Shown: in pieces, positions 33,096 to 41,674 of the stretch | How the letters are laid out: every line of letters starts with the position of its first letter | Numbering within the stretch: the first letter of the stretch is position 1 | Source: Flagellimonas sp. CMM7 | Lineage (GTDB): Bacteria > Bacteroidota > Bacteroidia > Flavobacteriales > Flavobacteriaceae | Length of the DNA: 64,000 nt | Direction of reading: 5' to 3' | Assembly: GCF_021390195.1 (NCBI RefSeq) | Contig: NZ_CP090003.1 | Span: 186,001 to 250,000, forward strand | Position numbers and translations under genes: made by a program | The notes under the pieces: model-generated | What the model was told of the DNA's origin: nothing | Database searches by the model: none | Seen by the model: only the letters and a program-made list of their open reading frames with translations

Positions 33096-34229
33096 TCAAA
33101 ACCTTAGATTAATGTTTTTCTTATAGTTTTCTACCCAATCAATTACGTTTCCATAATCTTTCAATCCTATTAAGTTTTTATGTCTTTTTTGAAACTTTTG
33201 GGCATCTTTAGTAAATCTAGATGTAGTGACCAACAAACTACTATTGGCTTGGTAGTCCAATAAGGTTCCATATAAATTTCTAACCAATGATACTCCTACA
33301 GGGTTGTTTGGTCTATATTTCTTTGCTTCTATCAAACAAACATGCTTTCCTAATAAAGTATGATTTGATGCAATAATATCCATTCCTCCATCTCTGGTTT
33401 GAGGGGTTAATTCAACTTTCCATCCCGACTCACTTATAATTTCTGCAATCAACCTCTCAAATTCTCTGGGTGATAGTTGATGAATATCTTTTGGGTTTTG
33501 TTTTATTTTTTCGATTAGCAACGATTCTACGGTCACTATACTGGGACGAACAGATTTTATTAGTTCATTTTCTTTGGCTTGGCTTCCTAAACTAAAATTT
33601 AACCTTAATGGGCTCTCGAGAAGGTTTTTAACTTCTTCAAATGAATATTTATTGAGATAATCATCAAACATTTGAAGTATGAGAGGATTTCCCTGAACTA
33701 CCTTAAAAATTTCGGTTGAAAAATTAAGAAGTTGTTTCCTTCGTTTCAAAAAACCATTGGTCTCTTCATACGTAAAAGGTGATACCAATATAGCTTTGGA
33801 ATGAAACGCATATATATACTCCCTAGATATGAGAATAACTTTAATCTTAGAATTGTTGTTTAAAAAATGAGTTATATTACTATTTAAGACTGCTGGATTC
33901 ATTAAATCGGCATCATCTATAACCAAAATTTTTGTATCAGTATTGACATGCTTAAACAAATCGAACTTTCTATCTGGGTCAACAGAAAAATCTCCGAATA
34001 GAATTTTATTCGTTCTTTTTAACCGCGAATAATCTGCTAGCGAAACCCATTCAACAAAATTTTCTAGTTTATTGCTCCACAAAACTTGACGGGTGAGAGT
34101 AGTTTTTCCTACCCCTGCCGCTCCAAACACCTGTAAAAATCTCATTTCGTCACTTAAAACAAAATCTAAAACTTCATTTTCTAATCCTTTTCGAGCTATA
34201 TAGGTATCGGGTATTTGATTCTTATTCAT
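33096..34229 (-). CDS. NB-ARC/STAND-like NTPase fused to Mrr-type restriction nuclease
   Basis: 377 residues. The N-terminal P-loop domain has Walker A GAAGVGKT (36-43), Walker B ILVIDD (101-106), a sensor Ser-Arg (135-136) and GNPLIL (180-185) in the place of the NB-ARC GxP motif. The C-terminal Mrr-like domain has D284 (GGMD) and E301-A-K303 (LIEAKKY), a complete PD-(D/E)xK site. There is no long sensor repeat region, unlike Avs proteins. This suggests a defence protein in which NTP-dependent sensing activates DNA cleavage. The family is not one I can name. It follows a membrane-protein gene on the same strand at 208 bases. Confidence 0.82.
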   Translation of the reverse strand: MNKNQIPDTYIARKGLENEVLDFVLSDEMRFLQVFGAAGVGKTTLTRQVLWSNKLENFVEWVSLADYSRLKRTNKILFGDFSVDPDRKFDLFKHVNTDTKILVIDDADLMNPAVLNSNITHFLNNNSKIKVILISREYIYAFHSKAILVSPFTYEETNGFLKRRKQLLNFSTEIFKVVQGNPLILQMFDDYLNKYSFEEVKNLLESPLRLNFSLGSQAKENELIKSVRPSIVTVESLLIEKIKQNPKDIHQLSPREFERLIAEIISESGWKVELTPQTRDGGMDIIASNHTLLGKHVCLIEAKKYRPNNPVGVSLVRNLYGTLLDYQANSSLLVTTSRFTKDAQKFQKRHKNLIGLKDYGNVIDWVENYKKNINLRF

Positions 34230-34437
34230 ATATATAATAAATTCTTGATAATTGTTGAATTAAGCATACAATAGCTATAGCTATTAAAGTGTAATTTTCA
34301 AAGTTTAGGTTGGGGGGATAATAATAGCAGATGGTTACAAACAAATATCTGGAACAGTAAAAATACTAAAAGTCGTGATAAATTTGAATTATAGGTCGGA
34401 GTAACTAAATTGTATGGATAGCTCTTTAAATTGATAT

Positions 34438-35184
34438 TTAATCTTGCTCTATTTCTTCCTCTATAGCTTCCAGTTCATCTATATTGAAAACACCAGAAAC
34501 CACCCAATTGCATCTCGCTATTTTACGTGCTAATTCATTAAAATTTTCCTCGCTAAAATTAAATTCCTCTAATACAGGATACATCATAGTAGTAGCATTG
34601 TTTGTTCCATTATCGGCTCGATTTATATGTAATATGTCAAAGCCTTCGTCCTTAATCAAGAAAATTTCTACAGTATGTCCAAAAGAAAGAATATCAATTA
34701 TAAATGGAATCTTGTTGCTATTAATCGAAAATTTAAATCCTGGTAGTATCAAACTTATGGGTAGTCCGCCACTCTTTAAATCCTCCAATGCGTCTTTAAA
34801 ATTTTCACCCCCCCAAGTAAGCCCATCGAACTTAAACTTAGTTTTTCCTTTTTTTATTTGAGTTTCTCTCAAGATTAGTCTTTCCATGATAACCAACTCA
34901 TCCCCATTTTCATATTTCCAATGCAAAAAAACTTTACCCAATATAGCCCATAATAAAACCTTCCTTCGCCTTTTATACACATATAACAAATGGCAACAAA
35001 TGACTACAGACATCAATGGAAAAAACGTAAAGATTATTGGTAATTGAGTTTCTGCAATCCCTGTGGTTCTTTCAAAAAACATGAAAATTCCCAATGCCAA
35101 TAGAACAATGGAAATAATGAAAACCCATGTGGCATTCTGGATTTGCTTTCTTGTTTTCTCTTTGGCTTTTCCAAGTACGTCCAT
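34438..35184 (-). CDS. membrane protein of the defence-like cargo (two N-terminal helices)
   Basis: 248 residues. Two membrane helices at about 20-38 (WVFIISIVLLALGIFMFF) and 48-70 (LPIIFTFFPLMSVVICCHLLYVY) are followed by a basic patch and a soluble alpha/beta domain (about 75-248) that ends very acidic (ELEAIEEEIEQD). No family is recognised. It is the first gene of the minus-strand module, upstream of the NTPase-Mrr gene, and is divergent from another membrane-protein gene 95 bases away. A membrane sensor or effector partner for the nuclease is a reasonable inference. Confidence 0.65.
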   Translation of the reverse strand: MDVLGKAKEKTRKQIQNATWVFIISIVLLALGIFMFFERTTGIAETQLPIIFTFFPLMSVVICCHLLYVYKRRRKVLLWAILGKVFLHWKYENGDELVIMERLILRETQIKKGKTKFKFDGLTWGGENFKDALEDLKSGGLPISLILPGFKFSINSNKIPFIIDILSFGHTVEIFLIKDEGFDILHINRADNGTNNATTMMYPVLEEFNFSEENFNELARKIARCNWVVSGVFNIDELEAIEEEIEQD

Positions 35185-35279
35185 TTCTAATTTATATAAG
35201 ATATATCAAACCTTTTAATATACATAAATATAAAATACTGTCATTTATAGTTTTATACCTATTTTGATTTCTTTTATAT

Positions 35280-36539
35280 ATGGAGTCAGATATATTATTC
35301 GCCATATTTGGTAGTCTCACATTTTGGGTCACTTTTTTAGGTATAGCGTTTCGCCTTTTCAATTTGGATGCAAAGGAAGTTGAGAGAAAATTTAAGAGCC
35401 TATATGACAAAGCCGACAATGTATCCTTTTCAATTTGGAACACATTTAAAATAGTACTTCAAAATATTATTACCTTATTGAAACGGCAAGGAATCCTGAA
35501 ATTGATTCTTGTAGCAATATTACCAGCCCTAGTCTTAATGACTTTGGTTCATTATGATACCTATCGACAATGGCAGAACAATTCTGAAAGAATTGATACC
35601 CAAATCAGGGAGCTAATAAAAGATTTTAACCCTGACTACTTCGCATATACTGGAAATAAATTGGGAAGAAAAAAATTGATTAAGGCGTTTGATAGTAGCA
35701 CTCATGATGGTATTACCATATATTATAATAATGACCCTGAATCAAAAAAACTCCGTAAAATTTGGTCTGAGTTTAATCAAAAATTCAAGATTGTATTACG
35801 AGAGAATAGGCTACAGAAAGAGAACTATCTTGAAATGGCATATGGAAAAGCATACTCAAATCCATATTGGATGGATAATCAGCGTAAACAATTAATCCCA
35901 AGCATAGCTATAACCTGTATAATTGCATTTATTCTCGATTTCCTATCCATACTTTCTCTTACATTAATCATGGAAACAGAAAATACAAATGAACCAACCT
36001 TCTCTAAAGGAATAGGTCTGATATTCCTTTTATTGAATTTTCTAGGATTAGCACATTGGACACTATATTATCAAGGCAACGGAATTGGAATTTTACGGCC
36101 AATTTTGTTCATATCACTGGTAATTGCAATTCCAAGTCTAGCTTTTTATTTTGCAACAGCTGCTAAAACTATAAAGGCGTTAATTCTAAAGATTTTACTT
36201 TTATTAGTACTTGCTTATCCATTTTATATTATCATGAAAATGTTTATAAATGAAATATACATTTCATTCTTCGATTTAGCACACGGAGTATCTAACGAAT
36301 CCATTCTATTAGGAATCACAACTATGTTTCCGCTAATAATTTTAATAACTATTTTTTTCATCATTTGGATTACGAAAATTCTATTTCGTACCTTAAAAAC
36401 ACTTTTGCTTGGTCAAATATATGGCGTAGCTATACTTTCAGGTGGTACTTTTATTGTGGGGTTTTTAACCATACTCGTAACGATAACAACCCTAATTTAC
36501 TTTTTATTAAAGCATTTTTTGGTCGAAGCACCAAATTGA
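35280..36539 (+). CDS. multi-spanning membrane protein of the defence-like cargo
   Basis: 419 residues with about seven hydrophobic segments (near 7-25, 75-95, 208-235, 245-260, 270-300, 305-325 and 345-415). A charged soluble loop at about 98-205 contains FDSSTHDGITIYYNNDPESK. No enzyme motif is recognised. It is the first gene of the plus-strand module and is followed 74 bases later by an Mrr-like nuclease gene, mirroring the minus-strand arrangement. The start codon follows an AT-rich divergent promoter region. Function unknown. Confidence 0.68.
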   Translation: MESDILFAIFGSLTFWVTFLGIAFRLFNLDAKEVERKFKSLYDKADNVSFSIWNTFKIVLQNIITLLKRQGILKLILVAILPALVLMTLVHYDTYRQWQNNSERIDTQIRELIKDFNPDYFAYTGNKLGRKKLIKAFDSSTHDGITIYYNNDPESKKLRKIWSEFNQKFKIVLRENRLQKENYLEMAYGKAYSNPYWMDNQRKQLIPSIAITCIIAFILDFLSILSLTLIMETENTNEPTFSKGIGLIFLLLNFLGLAHWTLYYQGNGIGILRPILFISLVIAIPSLAFYFATAAKTIKALILKILLLLVLAYPFYIIMKMFINEIYISFFDLAHGVSNESILLGITTMFPLIILITIFFIIWITKILFRTLKTLLLGQIYGVAILSGGTFIVGFLTILVTITTLIYFLLKHFLVEAPN

Positions 36540-36613
36540 TTTTGATTTTTACATTTCAAAAAAGAATAAACCAAACTATTTGCGTTTATATAGCATATTA
36601 ATCACAAATAAAA

Positions 36614-37555
36614 ATGGCTAACTCAAAAAACGCTGGCAAAGGATTTGAACGACTCGCAGAATCTTTGTTTAATAAACTAATTGAAAACTCTGAATATGAA
36701 AGTGTTGAAAGAGATGTTCAATTACAGGGAAAAGATGGTTTGAGACAGGTTGATGTATTAATTAGAAGTAAAGTCGCATCATTTAATATGCTGACTGTAG
36801 TAGAATGTAAAGACCATAATAGAAAGTTAAGCATAAGTGTTGTAGATGCATTTCATTCTAAATTACTTGATATTCAAGCAAATAAAGGCATTCTAATCTC
36901 TAGGTTAGGATTTTCAAGCAAAGCAATCTCTAAAGCAAAAAGGCTAGGGATTTCTTTATGTACTGCGCATAAAGCACTTAGTCCCAAATGGATGCCCGAT
37001 ATAGATATACCAGTTATTATTGAAGAAATACAACCAATTGATATTAATTTAGAATTTACTGGGACAATGGAAAAGGGGAATTTAATTTCTCAAACCTCAA
37101 TACCCTTGATTAACGGAATTGATGTTACTGATTTGGTAGATAAAAAATGGAAAGAAGGAACACTAAAATTCGACAAGACCAACCGACCTCAAAAATTGGT
37201 ATTGGAAGAATTGTCCAAACCATATATAACCAATTTATCAATAAACAATTCAGGTAGTTCAACAAGTGAAATAAGTGAAATAAGTGACTTGGATATTTTT
37301 TTTAGAGTCCGCATTAGATATTTTCAAACAAGTCTTAGCAAACTAAGAGGGACTGAAATATTAAAAGATATTACTGAGCAGAAATTAAAAATATTCTTAG
37401 AAATACACTCAGTTGAAAAATTAATAACAGGTCTAAAAGAAATAAAGAAAAATGAAATAGCAGGATTTATAGGTTTAAGAATCTCTCTAAATATTAAACC
37501 AAATTTAGTTGATAAACCACAAAAAATTGAATTCCAAAAATTGAAATCAAAATGA
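36614..37555 (+). CDS. Mrr/RecB-like restriction endonuclease-fold protein
   Basis: 313 residues. The N-terminal nuclease-like domain (about 1-125) has an early Glu (FERLAESLF), D47 in RQVDVLI and E64-C-K66 in TVVECKDH, giving a complete PD-(D/E)xK set. The following helix DAFHSKLLDIQANKGILIS is typical of Mrr_cat domains. The C-terminal part (about 130-313) is unrecognised and may bind target or partner. It pairs with the upstream membrane-protein gene. A role in restricting foreign DNA is inferred from the fold and mobile context. Confidence 0.8.
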   Translation: MANSKNAGKGFERLAESLFNKLIENSEYESVERDVQLQGKDGLRQVDVLIRSKVASFNMLTVVECKDHNRKLSISVVDAFHSKLLDIQANKGILISRLGFSSKAISKAKRLGISLCTAHKALSPKWMPDIDIPVIIEEIQPIDINLEFTGTMEKGNLISQTSIPLINGIDVTDLVDKKWKEGTLKFDKTNRPQKLVLEELSKPYITNLSINNSGSSTSEISEISDLDIFFRVRIRYFQTSLSKLRGTEILKDITEQKLKIFLEIHSVEKLITGLKEIKKNEIAGFIGLRISLNIKPNLVDKPQKIEFQKLKSK

Positions 37556-37596
37556 TACCGAATTTGAAAAAACCAATTTAATATTTAAGTATAAAT

Positions 37597-37640
37597 AAAA
37601 AGACTATCATAAATCAAAGTAGATAAATAATAGTCTTTTT
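37597..37640. terminator. bidirectional terminator between Mrr-like gene and integrase
   Basis: A perfect 11-bp stem AAAAAGACTAT (37597-37607) / ATAGTCTTTTT (37630-37640) ends in T5 on both strands. It separates the two convergent genes. Confidence 0.82.
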
Positions 37641-37758
37641 GTAGTGATTTAACTTTCACCAATAATTTATGCTTAGACAAACGTTTCAATTTTGCTTAAA
37701 GCCATATTAACACAGCTTTATCGTCCTATTTAAATTATCCGCATTGTTTTGGAGTTTT

Positions 37759-39015
37759 CTATGCACTATGTTGATTTTGATTTAAGGTGTTCTGTAACTT
37801 ATTCATATCATCCCTAAGTTTCTTCTCGACAACATTCGCATAGATTTGTGTAGTAGAAAGTTTGGTATGTCCCAATAGTTTAGAAACAGTTGCAATAGGA
37901 ACACCATTTGAAAGTGTAACAGTAGTTGCGAAGGTGTGTCTGGCAACATGGCAGGTTACTTTAAAATCTATATTACATATTGTAGCTATATCTTTAAGAT
38001 ATTGATTCATTTTTTGGTTAGAACATACAGGTAAAAGCCTTTCTGAATTTTCAAAATTTTCATACTTCTTTAAAATGCTTACAGCTTTGTCTAAAAGAGG
38101 GACTTTAACAGGTTCATCACTTTTCTCTCTGTATAGGGACAACCATAAATTACCGTCGATTCCCATAACAACGTTATCTTCGGTCAACAATTTTACGTCG
38201 ATATAAGATAGACCTGTATAGCAACAAAAAATAAAAACATCCCTAACACGATTAAGTTTTTCACTTTCTAATACTACCGTTTCTACATCATTTAGTTGTA
38301 TTTCATTTAAGTAATTGTTCTTGAATTTGGTATAACTCAATTCATATTTCTCAAATGGATGTTTAGCAATCCAGTCTAGTTTTGCAGCAAAACTCATTAG
38401 CTTATTGAGTCGCTCTAAATGCTTCATAATCCCATTATTTTTCAATGGTTGCTTTGTATTTAAATGATTCTTTGAATCAAGAAGAAACAATTCAAAATCA
38501 ACAATGAAACTGTATTGAATGTACTCTAATGGCAAATCCGAAGATTTAAAATTTTTCTCCATAAAGTCGCTCAAATATTTTTCAGTAGTGGTGTAGTTTT
38601 TTAAAGTCCCTTCCGCAAGTTTAACCTTGTTTTTAGCATAATGATATTTAGATAAGCCAAGCAAAGTTTCGTTACTATGGTCTGTTCCTTGATAACGTGC
38701 TTTAAGGGATTGAGGAGTAATATATTTACCCTCACGTTTAAGTTCTTTATAAGCTTCTTTTAAATCTACTTTGATAGTATCCAGTTCATCATTTATAGCC
38801 CTCGCATTCGAGGTTCTACCAACTACCCTATTCATTTTACCATCCCATTCTTCTGGAAGACTCCAAAGTTCAGTATTAAATTCTGTACGCTTCCCATCTA
38901 AAGTAATTCTTACATAGATGGGTGCAATGTCATTTTTCATTCTGGATTTTACCAGACGAAATAAAATTTTGAAAGTTTTTGAAGTTTGCATTTTCTTTCG
39001 TTTTAGGTTAAACAT
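37759..39015 (-). CDS. tyrosine recombinase (integrase) of the mobilizable element
   Basis: 418 residues: arm-binding domain (about 10-100), SAM-like core-binding domain (about 120-220) and catalytic domain (about 240-405). Visible catalytic residues are H-x-x-R in HVARHTF, the second His in LLGHTKLSTTQIY, and the Tyr nucleophile. The first catalytic Arg is replaced: TGLSYIDV has Ser where most families have Arg. This is a known feature of IntDOT-type Bacteroidota integrases. The start could be Met9 (38991). The gene lies next to, and points away from, the 3' end of tRNA-Pro, the likely insertion target. Confidence 0.92.
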   Translation of the reverse strand: MFNLKRKKMQTSKTFKILFRLVKSRMKNDIAPIYVRITLDGKRTEFNTELWSLPEEWDGKMNRVVGRTSNARAINDELDTIKVDLKEAYKELKREGKYITPQSLKARYQGTDHSNETLLGLSKYHYAKNKVKLAEGTLKNYTTTEKYLSDFMEKNFKSSDLPLEYIQYSFIVDFELFLLDSKNHLNTKQPLKNNGIMKHLERLNKLMSFAAKLDWIAKHPFEKYELSYTKFKNNYLNEIQLNDVETVVLESEKLNRVRDVFIFCCYTGLSYIDVKLLTEDNVVMGIDGNLWLSLYREKSDEPVKVPLLDKAVSILKKYENFENSERLLPVCSNQKMNQYLKDIATICNIDFKVTCHVARHTFATTVTLSNGVPIATVSKLLGHTKLSTTQIYANVVEKKLRDDMNKLQNTLNQNQHSA

Positions 39016-39135
39016 CCTAACACGAAAGTTAAATCACTGAGAAAGGCTTGCTTTCTTTATAAAAGGTAAGGAAAAAAATAAATCTGGTGTGTTGGTTCTG
39101 TTCCCGAATTGTTCCCGATTTATTTGATTTGAAAA

Positions 39136-39217
39136 CTAACTAAATGATGACAAAAAAAAATTAAAAATCTGAAAATCATTTAGTTAGCAATCAATTAAAA
39201 TCATTTAAAATGATTTT
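39136..39217. other. candidate integrase arm sites / attachment region beside tRNA-Pro
   Basis: A 13-bp inverted repeat CTAACTAAATGAT (39136-39148) / ATCATTTAGTTAG (39175-39187) is followed by a 21-bp palindrome AAAATCATTT-A-AAATGATTTT (39197-39217), which ends one base before the tRNA-Pro 3' end. The unit AAAATCATTT thus recurs in both orientations in 80 bases. Such clustered repeats are expected of integrase and excisionase binding sites; part could also terminate the tRNA transcript. Confidence 0.5.
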
Positions 39218-39218
39218 G

Positions 39219-39293
39219 TCGGGGTGGCAGGATTCGAACCTGCGACCTCCGCGTCCCAAACGCGGCGCGATAACCGGGCTACGCTACACCCCG
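39219..39293 (-). tRNA. tRNA-Pro (UGG)
   Basis: On the minus strand the sequence begins CGGGGTGTAGCGTAG and ends CCACCCCGA. The acceptor stem pairs CGGGGTG with CACCCCG. The anticodon arm is CCGCG-TTTGGGA-CGCGG, giving anticodon TGG. The T arm has GGTTCGAATCC. CCA is not encoded. Its 3' end faces the integrase gene, so it is the likely attachment site. Confidence 0.95.
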
Positions 39294-39325
39294 AATTGGT
39301 TATCCTTGTAATTAAAAGAAAATTG

Positions 39326-39409
39326 CGGAGAGAATGGGACTCGAACCCATGCGACACTTACGCGTCGACAGATTAGCAATCTGCTCCGTTACCACTCCGG
39401 CACCTCTCC
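39326..39409 (-). tRNA. tRNA-Ser (GCU)
   Basis: On the minus strand it starts GGAGAGGTGCCGGAGTGG and ends TTCTCTCCG, pairing at the acceptor with one G-T. The anticodon loop is TTGCTAA, anticodon GCT. A long variable arm (GTCGACGCGTAAGTGTCGC region) confirms a serine type. It lies 32 bases upstream of tRNA-Pro in the same transcription direction. Confidence 0.95.
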
Positions 39410-39450
39410 AATAATCTTACTTGTGTATGAACCTACGCAAAACGCGGATG

Positions 39451-39481
39451 CAAAAATACCCTTTCATTTGTAACATCGCAA
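39451..39481 (-). promoter_or_regulatory. promoter for tRNA-Ser and tRNA-Pro
   Basis: On the minus strand, TTG (39481-39479) is followed after 20 bases by TATTTTTG (39458-39451). This is an exact match to the Bacteroidota TTG / TAnnTTTG pattern and lies about 40 bases before the tRNA-Ser 5' end. Confidence 0.7.
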
Positions 39482-39524
39482 CTATTTTTTGATTTTTTTA
39501 AACCGTAATTATTTAGTACATAAA

Positions 39525-41561
39525 TTACTCAGGGTACTCCACCCTTAAATGGTAAATATTGGTCAGTTTTTGTTTTAAAACCTTCTTTACCATTTCTATT
39601 TCTTTAAGGGTAATATTGGCGTTTAAAAATTGATTGGCCTGCATTTGCCCTTTTACAATTTTTTCCACAAATTCATCAATAATGATGTAAGTTGGGTTCT
39701 TTAAACTTTTTGAGGCCGCTTCAACAGAATCTGCTATCATTAAGATTGCAGTCTCCTTAGAAAATGGAATAGGACCTGGATATCTAAAATCTTTTTCGTC
39801 TACCGCTTGTTCCAATTCCTGTTGTTTCTTAAAAAAGTAAAAAACCAAGGTTGTACCGTGATGCGTTCTTATAAAATCTATTATCCTATCTGGAAGTTTA
39901 TTTTTTCTTGCTATTTCAATTCCATGTATCACATGATCAATAATAATCTTTGCGCTTTCCTTAGGCGGCAAATCGTCATGCGGATTCACGCTTGTTATTT
40001 GATTTTCAGTAAAAAAACTAGGCTTGCCCATCTTTCCAATATCATGATACAAGGCCCCTACCCTAACCAACATAGCATTAGCCCCAATTTCGTTGGCAGC
40101 TGCTTCTGCAAGATTGGCTACCTGAAGGGAATGATGAAACGTGCCAGGAGCCTTATCCGATAATTCCTTTAACAACTTGGAATTGGTATCTGAAAGCTCT
40201 AAAAGCGAAACATCTGATATTAAACCAAATATTTTTTCATACATATAAATAAGAGGTTGCGCAAAAAGCGTTAGAAGTCCATTTAAAATAAAGACTCCAA
40301 ACAATATCCATTCAATATTTTCAAGATTGCCCTCATGTATTGCATGAAACGCAAAATACCCAATAATGTATATCAACGTAATCTGCCCTACTGAGATAAA
40401 AAGATTGGCACGTTTATAAAGTTCTGATGCGGTTAAAATGGTTACAATACCAGCAATAATTTGTAAAAAGATATATTCAAAACTATTGGGAACCACAAAC
40501 CCAAGTATAAGAACGGTTAGCACATGAACAAACAGCCCTAGTCTAGCATCAAAAAAGTTTTTAAGGATTAAGGGCAGAATGCAAAGAGGTACAACGTAAA
40601 CATAGCTCTCATTGTTCTTCACCATAAGTGTGGTTGCAAAAACCATTAGCAATACATTCACAAAAATGAATGTGACCTTATTGTTATTCTGGAAGATTTC
40701 ACTGCGATACCGCTTTAAGAAAAGGAACAACATAATTAATACTAAAGCCACCAAAATGGTATACCCTAGAAGAATGAAATAATAATTATCTCCTCTCCAT
40801 AGTTCCGATTCATATTCTTCTTTCAAAGAATTAAGGATTTTAAAATTTTCCGCCTCGACCACTTCACCCTTCGCAATAATTAGTCTCCCTTCTGAAACTT
40901 CCCCTCGTGTAAAAGAAATTTTGGATAATTCTTCCTCCAAGGCTCTTTCGGTAAGTGCTTCATCAAAGAAAACATTCGTTTCTATTACTCTAACTATCAA
41001 CGTTTCCAAAACTTCTTTCGCTGGAGTTCTTTTAGTGGATAAAATTGATGAAACTCTTTTCTTGGACTCCGGTAAATCCATAAAGCTATTAGAGCCTAGG
41101 GGTCGTGCTTCATTATTCTTAACAAGTAAAATGGAACTTGAAGTTGGCAAATCTTGGAACACGCCTACTCCATAAATACTATCTACCACCTCCAATCCTG
41201 TATCCAGTATAATTTTTTGTTGAGGGCTTGGATAGGCACTTTGCGCAAAAAAACCATTTAAATCGGTTTGCAATGCTTTTTTAGCCGCGACAGGCACATC
41301 TCCATCAAATGTGTAGTAATCCGTTTTATTATCGCGGAGTGAACGTTGCTCATCGGCAATTTCTGCTTCCGTCTTCTTTATAGAGAAATCAATGGGAGCA
41401 TATAGGTTTTCATACTGCCAAGGCTTTCCTTTCTGAAATTCATATTTAAACTTACCACCCTTTGGGAAAAAGAATACAATAAGTGCAACGGAAACTAAAT
41501 ATAGAAAATACTTGTATGCAAGTGATTGATGCTTGTAAACATTATCCAAAGTTTTTCCCAT
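39525..41561 (-). CDS. 7TM-HD family protein (PgpH/YqfF-like cyclic-di-AMP phosphodiesterase type)
   Basis: About 678 residues from the start MGKTLDNVYKHQSLAYKY; seven extra upstream residues are possible from 41582. One N-terminal membrane helix is followed by an extracytoplasmic 7TMR-HDED region to about 250. About seven helices lie at 260-450. The cytoplasmic HD domain has GALYHDIGKMGKP and, upstream, the HHSLQVANLAEAAA motif. The family hydrolyses cyclic-di-AMP in Firmicutes; the substrate here is not established. The gene is divergent from the thiolase gene. Confidence 0.9.
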   Translation of the reverse strand: MGKTLDNVYKHQSLAYKYFLYLVSVALIVFFFPKGGKFKYEFQKGKPWQYENLYAPIDFSIKKTEAEIADEQRSLRDNKTDYYTFDGDVPVAAKKALQTDLNGFFAQSAYPSPQQKIILDTGLEVVDSIYGVGVFQDLPTSSSILLVKNNEARPLGSNSFMDLPESKKRVSSILSTKRTPAKEVLETLIVRVIETNVFFDEALTERALEEELSKISFTRGEVSEGRLIIAKGEVVEAENFKILNSLKEEYESELWRGDNYYFILLGYTILVALVLIMLFLFLKRYRSEIFQNNNKVTFIFVNVLLMVFATTLMVKNNESYVYVVPLCILPLILKNFFDARLGLFVHVLTVLILGFVVPNSFEYIFLQIIAGIVTILTASELYKRANLFISVGQITLIYIIGYFAFHAIHEGNLENIEWILFGVFILNGLLTLFAQPLIYMYEKIFGLISDVSLLELSDTNSKLLKELSDKAPGTFHHSLQVANLAEAAANEIGANAMLVRVGALYHDIGKMGKPSFFTENQITSVNPHDDLPPKESAKIIIDHVIHGIEIARKNKLPDRIIDFIRTHHGTTLVFYFFKKQQELEQAVDEKDFRYPGPIPFSKETAILMIADSVEAASKSLKNPTYIIIDEFVEKIVKGQMQANQFLNANITLKEIEMVKKVLKQKLTNIYHLRVEYPE

Positions 41562-41674
41562 TCCGTGTACTGTTAGCATCAAAAATAGAAAATATAAATA
41601 AGAAGTGGTCCTCCCTTTATAGACTAGAGCTTTGCATTTAATTTTAGTATTTTCGCATTAGTAAAAATGCATAC

